Made by a program: the position numbers and the translations under genes. Below are positions 19,601 through 25,551 of a stretch of 64,000 nt of DNA, one piece after another. The stretch lies in assembly GCA_006247105.1 (NCBI GenBank), contig CM016926.1, forward strand, positions 434,001 to 498,000, in the 5' to 3' direction. Every line of letters begins with the position of its first letter. Position 1 is the stretch's first letter. This DNA comes from Giardia muris. Taxonomy: Eukaryota > Fornicata > Diplomonadida > Hexamitidae. The notes beneath the pieces were generated by a model. The model was not told the DNA's origin, made no database searches, and saw nothing but the letters and a program-made list of their open reading frames with translations.

Positions 19601-19957
19601 GAGAAGGAGTTTGACGACCTCGGGGTAGTTCTCGTGGGCTGCTATCATGAGAGCTGTGGTTCCAGGAGGAAAGCCCCTCCATCCTCTCGTCGACTGACTC
19701 CCCACTTCAGAAAGGAGGAGTCGGACGCAGTCTGTATAACCGTCGGAGGCTGCTAGCATCAGTGCGGTCCGTCCACAGTTGTTCTGCATCCCGATCTCCT
19801 TCTCGAGGAGGGGAATGCAGTCGGCGTGACCCCATATTGTGGCATACATCAGGGCCGTTCTACCATCTTCGTCCTTCTTCCCAGCCTGACTGAGGTTCCT
19901 TTTCACGCCCTCGAGGTCCCCCTTCTTGGCCGCATTCACCAAAGCCGTAACAGACAT
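16637..19957 (-). CDS. Ankyrin-repeat protein with C-terminal RING finger, putative E3 ubiquitin ligase, 1106 aa
   Basis: ATG 19957 (MSVTALVNAAKK) follows GTTCAAAAATG. Residues 1 to about 1030 consist of six long super-repeats, each with ankyrin-like units (TALM..AA), a PPGTTALM unit, an EQGLKDSxGH segment and a linker ending in a Pro-rich EGTxRxPPP motif. The last 49 residues form a C3HC4 RING: C1058, C1061, C1073, H1075, C1079, C1082, C1091 and C1094, ending in an STVKVYL tail. The spacing resembles the RINGs of IAP, MUL1 or MGRN1-type ligases, so the protein may select substrates with its repeats and recruit an E2 through the RING. That role is inferred from domains only. A decayed copy of the RING end and its 3' flank lies at 21160-21430. 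Confidence 0.88.
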   Translation of the reverse strand: MSVTALVNAAKKGDLEGVKRNLSQAGKKDEDGRTALMYATIWGHADCIPLLEKEIGMQNNCGRTALMLAASDGYTDCVRLLLSEVGSQSTRGWRGFPPGTTALMIAAHENYPEVVKLLLPHEQGLKDSKGHSAQWHANNSSWGGNFTRVRKLLKNEGSKRAPPPPKESVFLHICTVAGDVEGVRKYVSHAGYQDSNGMTALMLAAEKGYAECILLLEEEAGMQDKGGWTALMHAAYNGHSNCIPLLKEEVEKKNNSGQTALMKAAECGQTKCIPLLEKEIGKQDSSGWTALMFAAFYGKTDCIRHLLSEAGKQTTKEWTDFFNAYPPGTTALMMAVYYNHPEVVELLLPYEQGLKDSKGHNAQWHANNGVSWGGDFTRVNELLENEGTERIPPPPNGLLLFLRSVMTGDVEGVRKNLSHSGYQDSTGTTALMHAASEGHTACVRLLLSEAGKQTTEERYGFPPGTTALMMAARRNHPDIVELLLPYEQGLEDSKGHNAQWHANSSARGGDFTRVNELLENEGTKRAPPPPKESILLHIYVTAGDIKGVRKYVSYTGYQDLNGMTALMLAARNGRTGFIPLLEKEIGMQDNWGGTALMWAAYYGKTDSVRLLLCEAGKQSTKEFKITLNGKTVTFLPGTTALMLAAYFNYPEVVELLLPCEQGLKDSEGHTANWYANNSSWGGDFARVRELLENEGTIRLPPPPKEALMLLASAMTGDVEGVRRNLSHTRYQDPTGKTALMLAAEKGRVNCIPLLEREIEMRNNDGWTALMLAAYNGNADCVKVLLSEAGKQTTSKLGSFFPGTTALMIAARRNHPEVVKLLLPYEQGLRDSKGRTAKWYADNSSEEKDFSQVRQLLKNEDTNRLSPPPKEALILSFFAMKGDVEGVRKYVSHAGYQDSNGMTALMKAAMVGHSNCISILEREIGMRDNDGRTALMLVASNGKMDCAQILLPEAGKQTTKEWDSFPSGMTALMIAAYFNHPDVVKLLLPYEQGMRNSEEHAAKWYAYNGKALRGHYSQIHELLEYEGLERIPPPTPGAANRRGVRELSSSRSLPEGMTCVICLTNPKDTLLQPCNHICVCSTCAEQTRNGRCPLCRTPVESTVKVYL
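18063..18192 (-). repeat. 130-bp tract, copy B, identical to 15211-15340
   Basis: This second copy lies within the fourth linker region of the ankyrin-RING gene. It matches the coiled-coil paralogue better than it matches neighbouring repeats of its own gene. Confidence 0.82.
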
Positions 19958-20100
19958 TTTTGAACATTAAGTGTCCACTTTCACCAGCCTTCCACTGATG
20001 CTCCCCCTCCCATTCCATCCGACACTCTGGGCATCCAACCACTACCAACGACCTGCCCCGATGACGGGAGGCCCACAGCTCTCCTCGGGGTGCTCTCGTC
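19958..20100 (-). repeat. Duplicated 5' flank of ankyrin genes, copy 2
   Basis: This stretch matches 15516-15655 with scattered substitutions, including the A5 run at the ATG and the CTGATGCTCCCCCTCCCAT segment. Similarity ends near GGGGTGCTCTCGT. Being upstream of a paralogue, it probably carries the shared promoter. Confidence 0.75.
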
Positions 20101-20399
20101 CCTGGATGAGCTCCCACTGGTCATCGGTCTCCCCTTATAGCTCCCCAACCCCCTGGTGAGGATCGGGCCCGTTCCCCTCTCGAGGACGAATGGCCTCTGA
20201 CGAGAGCCGTGCCAGACGGAGAGAGGGCCCCACTGGCTTCCCGGGGACGGGCGCACCGATCTGGACGCCCCTCTGTTGTCGAGGGGATGTGAGATGGCGG
20301 GTCGGCCTCTTGGACCGGAGGAGAGGGAGCTGGGGCTCGGAAACATCCCTCACTCCTTTGAGACATCGAGAGGGAAGGACGATCTCGATGAGGTCGGGG

Positions 20400-20896
20400 A
20401 GAGGAAGAAGGTGGACGGACTGCACAGACTGCTTCCTCCTCTCAGAGGCGGACGAGGAAGGAGTGGACTCCCTCCCGGACCGTCCCCATGCTCCCAACAT
20501 TCCACGACCACCCCGAGGTCATCAAGCCCTCCTTCCCACGAGCGAGGAGTGGAGGACTCCGGGGGGCACGGGAATGGTGGTCTGGGGACAGGAGGCTGCT
20601 CCCAGGTCCGGGGGCTCCTCAAGAACGGGGGGACAACTCGCCTCCCTCATCCATCGAACCCTGCTGAAATGCTTGAGCTTCGAGAGCGTGTCGATGAGCT
20701 CACCACTGAGAATGAGTCTCTCAAGAAGGAGCTATCCCAACTGAATCGGGAAGTCTCCTCCCTCAAACAACAACTCCAGAAGGCCAACGAAGAGAAAAAG
20801 AAGTATCGGGAAATGTATGAGGACTTCCAGAAGTTATCTGACCAGAAACAGGTCTTCATAGACCAGCTAGTCAAGAAGGCAGCCTCACTCAGATAG
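20400..20896 (+). pseudogene. Inverted relic of an ankyrin/coiled-coil gene
   Basis: On the plus strand, opposite to all intact ankyrin genes here, three frames in succession resemble family modules. TDCTDCFLLSEA near 20420 resembles the TDCxRLLLSEA unit. FHDHPEVIKPSFPR near 20500 resembles the FNHPEVVKLLLPYEQ unit. From about 20540 a third frame reads VEDSGGHGNGG, CSQVRGLLKNGGTTRLPHP and then an intact coiled coil (LTTENESLKKELSQLNREVS) to a TGA at 20896. At least two frameshifts separate them and the start is missing. The coiled coil is closest to that of the gene at 13494-15515. A short coiled-coil product from ATG 20668 remains open but is probably not functional. Confidence 0.65.
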
Positions 20897-21159
20897 ACCA
20901 TGGTTCAGCAGAATACCTCTCTCACCACCTTTCTGACCGGGACGCCCAGGGCCCACCGAGCCAAGGAGCGGACGTCCCTGTCTGCTGGCTCCCTCCCAGA
21001 GCCGGCCGTCAAGGGGAAGGTGTGATCGACCCCCAGGGTAAGCCTCCCGGACTCCCTGAGGACTCTTCCTCAGAGGACTGGACGCCAATAACCCTTCCCT
21101 CTCCCAGTGGAGGTATGGGACGAGGGTGCTCCTCCCCAGCTATTCACACGTCTTTCGTT

Positions 21160-21430
21160 CGTCCTGGTGGAGCACAATCCCCAGGACTCGGGGAGTTGAG
21201 AATGTCCAGCCAGGCACTCCACGCACTTCGTTGATATCGAAGACAGTGGGTGTAAGATATGAGAGTCCTAGAGGTACGCCTTGACAGTGTTGTCGATGGA
21301 AGTCCTTACGGAATGGGCAGTTTTGATTATGATCTGCCCTGCACAATCGAAACAGAGATAGAGGTGATTGTATAACCAAAGGAGAGTATTTTTCGGGCTT
21401 AAACGAACCACGAGGAAGGGCTAACCTCTT
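21160..21430 (-). pseudogene. Decayed copy of the ankyrin-RING 3' end
   Basis: The stretch 21180-21300 is clearly similar at DNA level to 16556-16680, which holds the stop codon and 3' flank of the ankyrin-RING gene. Read in the RING frame, 21270-21410 gives SPKNTLLWLYNHLYLCFDCA then SIDNTVKAYL and a TAG at the equivalent position. Most zinc ligands are gone: the PC before NH is LY, and the CPLC pair is replaced by AHSV. An in-frame TAG lies a few codons upstream. The ankyrin part is absent. Confidence 0.7.
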
Positions 21431-21714
21431 CATCTCCCATATAGAAATGGATCTATTAATGGGGTATTATGACTCGAACGGATCCAATGGAAATGCTCGA
21501 AACAAGATTAAGGTAGCGGTTAATGATAAGATGGGGAATAGAATGCTATGAGCCTTGTCTATTGCGATTTGTATCTTCGACACGTGCGGTGAGGATTTTG
21601 TAGAAAAAGGAATTGTGTTTGGAAACGATTAGGAAGTTCTTTTCATACTCCAGAGCATTCTTTTCGGTTCCATTCCGGTAGATAAGAAGCGAGTCGAGTA
21701 GGACGGACATGAAT
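21431..21714. other. Intergenic, AT-richer, nothing recognised
   Basis: This stretch lies between the RING relic and the 3' end of the next gene. Base composition shifts from GC-rich to AT-richer here, marking the end of the ankyrin block. No open frame, tRNA fold or repeat was found. Confidence 0.5.
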
Positions 21715-21719
21715 TCACT
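21713..21719 (-). terminator. AGTGAAT poly(A) signal overlapping the stop
   Basis: On the minus strand the bases read GAGTGAATTC, so the TGA stop of the 282-aa gene lies inside an AGTRAAY match. AGTRAAY is the described Giardia polyadenylation signal, which commonly lies at or just after the stop. Confidence 0.6.
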
Positions 21720-22563
21720 CCTCAGGAGCGTTTTTGGAGGCCTTAGTGGACTTAGAACCAGTCTCGGTCTTCAGAGGCTTTGTTGACGTGGTTTTACGAG
21801 CTGGCTCTCGACTCTGAGCCCGTTCGGGATTGGACTTTGCCACATAATCGCTTTTCTTTTTGTTTGAGGTGGTGGACTTGTCGAGGTCATGTTGGGATAG
21901 CTTCAAGGCACTATCGGAGATCTTACTTTTCTTCTTTTCGGAGCTCTTAGAGGAAGACTTCCTAGCATGCCGATGAGGAGAATGGGTGGCCTTATCATTT
22001 GGGGGTGGGTCAAGGTTAGCTGGAAGTAAGGGTGGTATCCCATCCTTCTCGATATTCAAGTGTGAAGAATCGAACGAGGTCGTGGAGTCGTCGAGGGCGT
22101 GGAGGTGCTTATCTTTGTCGTCATGGTTTGGAAGGCGTGTCATTAAGGCTGGAGTGATCGTCGTCGATTCTTCCATCAAGGAGAACAAGGCAACATCCAT
22201 ATGAGGATATTCTGGAAGATCACTATCTGGGCTATCGTGGCTTCTATTATCGGCGAGCCCATATGGTAATGGGTCATTATCGATCAAGGCTCGAGCTTGC
22301 TTGCGTAGTTCAGCGGCATAGAGGGTGATGTCACGCCTGGGAAGACCAGTCTTCTTCTCGAAGTACTTGATCGTAGTCTCCATCTTCCCGCTGATCAGGA
22401 GGAATAGAAGAAGGAACTGTTGGTCCTGAGTGAGTCCAAGGATGTTCGGAACCGCGACGAACTCCGGTATAATACACTTCCTCGCCTCCAGCTCGAGCTG
22501 TATCAGATCAGCTATGAGCCTATGGCGTTGTAGCATATCAGTAAGTAAACCCAACCGATCCAT
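21715..22563 (-). CDS. Hypothetical protein with Lys/Ser-rich tail, 282 aa
   Basis: I choose ATG 22563 (MDRLGLLTDML), because it directly follows GAACAAAAAATG, the start context used across the window; an upstream in-frame ATG at 22632 would add 23 residues. Residues 1 to about 105 are helical and hydrophobic enough to form a small folded domain (LGLTQDQQFLLLFLL). The remainder is low-complexity, with Ser/Asp-rich and then Lys/Ser/Thr-rich sequence (HRHARKSSSKSSEKKKSK). The basic tail suggests a nucleic-acid, tubulin or nuclear association, but nothing identifies a family. The stop TGA is embedded in an AGTGAAT poly(A)-signal match. It is divergent from the DUF1764 gene, with about 200 bp between starts. 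Confidence 0.65.
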   Translation of the reverse strand: MDRLGLLTDMLQRHRLIADLIQLELEARKCIIPEFVAVPNILGLTQDQQFLLLFLLISGKMETTIKYFEKKTGLPRRDITLYAAELRKQARALIDNDPLPYGLADNRSHDSPDSDLPEYPHMDVALFSLMEESTTITPALMTRLPNHDDKDKHLHALDDSTTSFDSSHLNIEKDGIPPLLPANLDPPPNDKATHSPHRHARKSSSKSSEKKKSKISDSALKLSQHDLDKSTTSNKKKSDYVAKSNPERAQSREPARKTTSTKPLKTETGSKSTKASKNAPEE

Positions 22564-22765
22564 TTTTTGTTCTTCATGACCCCTTCTTATTCCTTTAAGA
22601 CCAGAAGTGAAATAAGTGAAACCTTTCCACATAGACCTTACCGTTTATCTATCCCATACATTAGGCGGCTCTTTTGCCTCCCCGTTAGTTCCCAGTTATC
22701 AAATTGACAAACATTGGTATCAAGAATTAGCCTTTCTCTTTTCAGAAATTATTTCATTTCATCAT

Positions 22766-23134
22766 ATGCCATCGAAGAAGAACAGTCCAACGAAGCCGAT
22801 CAGGTCGACATTGAAGCCACGAAAGGCTACGGTGCGTGGTAAGGATACCATTGAACCAGGTTCAATGGATGTGTCGAAATCACAGAAACTTATGGATCAA
22901 ACACCTGATACGGTTGATGCTATTGACGTAACTAGGATTATTATGAAGCAACCGGTCTCTAAAACGGTTACGGCGACGCCCGAAGTCATACTTCCTGATC
23001 CTCTTCCTATTAAAAAGGATAGGCCTAAAACACGCGAAGGTTATCCTATTTATACCCCGGAAGAGCTCAAGATGGGCTTACCCAACAGTGGTAACACCCC
23101 CCTCTGCCCCTTCGACTGCGACTGTTGCTATTGA
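22766..23134 (+). CDS. DUF1764 family protein, 122 aa
   Basis: The start is ATG 22766 (MPSKKNSPTKP), preceded by an AT-rich stretch (AGAAATTATTTCATTTCATCAT); the frame is open further upstream only from a GTG. The protein is basic and disordered for about 85 residues, then ends in a compact motif: REGYPIYTPEELKMGLP followed by a Gly/Thr-Pro-Leu and CPFDCDCC close to the C-terminus. That C-terminal box, with its Cys cluster, is the hallmark of DUF1764, a small eukaryotic family of unknown function that is likely nuclear or nucleolar. The Cys cluster could bind a metal. It is divergent from the Lys-rich protein gene and convergent with the nucleosidase gene. Confidence 0.78.
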   Translation: MPSKKNSPTKPIRSTLKPRKATVRGKDTIEPGSMDVSKSQKLMDQTPDTVDAIDVTRIIMKQPVSKTVTATPEVILPDPLPIKKDRPKTREGYPIYTPEELKMGLPNSGNTPLCPFDCDCCY

Positions 23135-23208
23135 GTCTTCTTCCCCTACCTTCCTCTCCCTCCTGCATAACTGGAAATACACCATATTAGATAGAAGGAA
23201 GACAAAGA

Positions 23209-23215
23209 ATTTACT
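23209..23215 (-). terminator. AGTAAAT poly(A) signal overlapping the stop
   Basis: The minus strand reads AAGTAAATTC, so the TAA stop of the nucleosidase gene is part of an exact AGTRAAY match. Confidence 0.65.
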
Positions 23216-23969
23216 TCTTCTCAGCAGAGTCGTCAACGGAGAGGAAAGCCTCGGTAATAGCTAACATCATTGGTGAGGTGATCGTCTTAGTAAACTCATC
23301 GAACTCCACCGACGCGCAATCCTCACCAGAGTCACTAATCGCACGAATATCGACGTAAGGAACCCCGAACTCGTAACAGACCTGTCCAACGGCTCCTCCT
23401 TCCATCTCAACGCACAACGCCTTAGGCAAGCGCTTCGCAATGTCATCGGCTTGTTCTAGGCTCGAGATGAATTGATCACCCGAGGCAATCATCCCGACAT
23501 GCATAGATGGTGTCTCCTTCAATATTCCGGACTCGTTGATCTTTGCGAAGTCCTCCGAGAGCATATGAGTGACAGCGGTCTTAGCCCTTTCGACAAGCTT
23601 CTCATCGGCAGGGATCTCAACCTGCTTGACCGAAAAGACGACGTGACGTTCCACCCATGGGCGCCCATCAAAGTCGTGTTGAGCAGTGCAATCGGATACA
23701 ACGATGTCTCCAATCTTCACCCGGCCTCTCAATCCTCCGGCGACTCCTACGAAGACGATGGACGTGCACTTGAAGGTGTCAATTAGGACGGCGGCAGTTG
23801 TAGCCGAGGCAACCTTTCCTATTCCTGAGCGAACGGCCACCAGTTCCTTCCCCTTGATTGTTCCCTTGAGAAAGACCCGACCATGTAACTCCTTTCGCTC
23901 AACTTCCTTGATCGCAGCCTCGATGAGGGCGAACTCAGGCTCAATGGCACAAATCAATCCAACAAGCAT
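23211..23969 (-). CDS. 5'-methylthioadenosine/S-adenosylhomocysteine nucleosidase, 252 aa
   Basis: This enzyme hydrolyses methylthioadenosine and S-adenosylhomocysteine to adenine and the thioribose product, recycling by-products of methylation and polyamine synthesis in the cytosol. The PNP/UDP family fold is visible: a CAIEPEF start with the conserved Glu near residue 10-12, GIGKVASA at 49-56, a GVAGGL nucleoside loop at 75-80, VEMEGGAVGQV with the catalytic-site Glu190, and RAISDSGED with the general-acid Asp213. Length matches bacterial enzymes of about 230-250 aa. The family is mainly bacterial, so an ancient lateral transfer is plausible. The start is ATG 23969, with an A6 run 8 bp upstream. 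Confidence 0.92.
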   Translation of the reverse strand: MLVGLICAIEPEFALIEAAIKEVERKELHGRVFLKGTIKGKELVAVRSGIGKVASATTAAVLIDTFKCTSIVFVGVAGGLRGRVKIGDIVVSDCTAQHDFDGRPWVERHVVFSVKQVEIPADEKLVERAKTAVTHMLSEDFAKINESGILKETPSMHVGMIASGDQFISSLEQADDIAKRLPKALCVEMEGGAVGQVCYEFGVPYVDIRAISDSGEDCASVEFDEFTKTITSPMMLAITEAFLSVDDSAEKK

Positions 23970-24181
23970 CCCAACCTTTTTTCTTAATCGGTTTCGTTTT
24001 AATGAGGCCTCTAGAAACGAATAAGGCCTGGGAGGAAGAAAGAATGCCTTTATTGGCCCAGAGATCTTTATGGCCTCATACTTGCGAGTTTATACCATCT
24101 CCATGCGCCTCCTCTCAATGGATATCCTTGAATAAGATCATAGTTGATCGGACTTCATACTCTATATGGCTGGAAGAGGGA

Positions 24182-25534
24182 TTAGACCCCCGCCATCCCA
24201 GTGGTGCTGAGGAAGCGTTGTAGAGCCTCTCGTAGCTCACGGTTCTCCCTCTCCAGAAGGACGCTCTCACGCTCAAGAGCGAGGCGATCAATGCTGACGC
24301 GGCTTAGCTTTTTGTAGACAACTTTCAGCTCGGCGGTGGCAAGCATTGCATCCCTACCGATGAACCGTTCATCTGTCCCAGGCCCTGTCCGAGCCACTGC
24401 CGCCACCTCCTCATGTTGGCATTCATCATTGATCGCTCTATTCGTCTCCTCATCAATCCGTTCAACCTCGTTGACGCGTTCAGCCTCGATTTCGAGCCGT
24501 GCACAAAGGGTCGACATCCGGATAATTTTATCTGCGTTCTCCTTCAAGGAGATGATCTTCTCCTCCGCATTATGAGCCGCCACGACCAAGGACTTCATAC
24601 GTCCACATTCGGAGTTCCTATACGCGACAAGCTTCCGCTTCAGCTCAGTGAACTCCGCATACGTGTTCTCCTTCTCCTGGCGTAACAAAGCGTTCTTCGT
24701 CTTGAACTCCTCCGATGTCGTTTGGATCTTCGTGCGCCAGTGAGCAATCATCGCTGTCAGCTTCTCGATGCGCGCCTTTTGCCTCTCGATGGCAAGGGAA
24801 GACTGCTGATCCTTCAGCAGCAAGATCTTAAACTGGTGCTGCTTCGCATCTGTCTGTTCCCGATACTTCTCATGCGCCTCAAGCAGATGCCGTTCGAGGT
24901 CCGAGTTGACCTCCTCCAGGTTCAGACGCAGGATGTTGCAGAGCTCTTGGTTCTGGTTCTTCAATTCCGAGATCTTCCCAGCATACGAGGTACTCAACTG
25001 CTGTTGTAGCGTCTCTTCCTGCTCCTCGGTCGCTACCTTGATCTCCGTGAGCAGGCGCTCCCGTGCATCATAGCTCGCCTTCAGAGCCTCCATCTCTCGA
25101 TCGAACTGAGATTGAAGGCGACACACATTATCATCAAGTAACTCATCGAATAGAAGAGTCCGCTCCTGAAGGAGGGCCAGGAGGTTATCCATGGTCGAGA
25201 GGTGCGTCTGAACACACCGGCGCCTCTGCTCCTCGGCTATAGATACATAGCGGGATAGGAGAGCGATCAATGCATCCTTACGGTCGGCATGGCGATCGAA
25301 GTCCTGGACGAGCTCCTCGACCCTCCGCATCAGCTCGCTCTTCTTTGTACTTCGTAGCCGGTCACGCCAGATCGCATTAACGCGCTGCCGATTAGCGTTG
25401 CAGGCGGAGGCCTCGACACGCACGAGTTCGGTGATGTTCGCAATATGCTTTGCGTGCATCTCCTGACGCCGTTCGCTTTGCAGCTGACGTTGTAACTCGA
25501 GCTGTGCGGCAGGATCTAGAGCGGGATCTTCCAT
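24182..25534 (-). CDS. DRC2: Nexin-dynein regulatory complex subunit 2 (CCDC65-like), 450 aa
   Basis: The protein is almost entirely coiled coil. The order of features matches DRC2/CCDC65: an IWRDRLRSTKKSELMRRVEEL segment near residue 55, ADRKDALIALLSRY near 83, AEEQRRRCVQTHLSTMDNLL near 100, and a C-terminal DKIIRMSTLCARLEIEAERV that matches the conserved KxxKLAxxCxxxExExxxV box of the family. DRC2 forms a coiled-coil dimer with DRC1 on the doublet microtubules, linking radial spokes and inner-arm dyneins to control flagellar beat. Length is near the usual 450-480 aa. The ATG lies in CCCAAAAAATG, only 17 bp from the start of the divergent gene. Family assignment comes from motif order and is fairly sure. 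Confidence 0.85.
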   Translation of the reverse strand: MEDPALDPAAQLELQRQLQSERRQEMHAKHIANITELVRVEASACNANRQRVNAIWRDRLRSTKKSELMRRVEELVQDFDRHADRKDALIALLSRYVSIAEEQRRRCVQTHLSTMDNLLALLQERTLLFDELLDDNVCRLQSQFDREMEALKASYDARERLLTEIKVATEEQEETLQQQLSTSYAGKISELKNQNQELCNILRLNLEEVNSDLERHLLEAHEKYREQTDAKQHQFKILLLKDQQSSLAIERQKARIEKLTAMIAHWRTKIQTTSEEFKTKNALLRQEKENTYAEFTELKRKLVAYRNSECGRMKSLVVAAHNAEEKIISLKENADKIIRMSTLCARLEIEAERVNEVERIDEETNRAINDECQHEEVAAVARTGPGTDERFIGRDAMLATAELKVVYKKLSRVSIDRLALERESVLLERENRELREALQRFLSTTGMAGV

Positions 25535-25551
25535 TTTTTGGGTCTTCCTCG
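25535..25551. promoter_or_regulatory. 17-bp divergent intergenic promoter
   Basis: Only 17 bp (TTTTGGGTCTTCCTCG flanks) separate the ATG of DRC2 on the minus strand from the ATG of the 581-aa gene on the plus strand. The A6 run belongs to the DRC2 side. Both transcripts must start within or beside the opposite coding region. Confidence 0.6.

Noticed and set aside
8407..19957. Regularly spaced repeats as a CRISPR array or satellite
   Set aside because: The 90-bp period is explained by in-frame 30-residue ankyrin units; repeats diverge mainly at third positions and there are no unique spacers.
20190..20744. A 184-codon plus-strand ORF as an intact gene
   Set aside because: Only about 12 codons resemble an ankyrin unit; the rest is Arg/Gly-rich and out of frame with the matching modules on either side.
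21431..24181. tRNA or snoRNA genes in the larger intergenic gaps
   Set aside because: I scanned for a T-loop GTTCRA with matching stems and for C/D boxes and found no consistent fold, including near GACTCGAACGG at about 21470.
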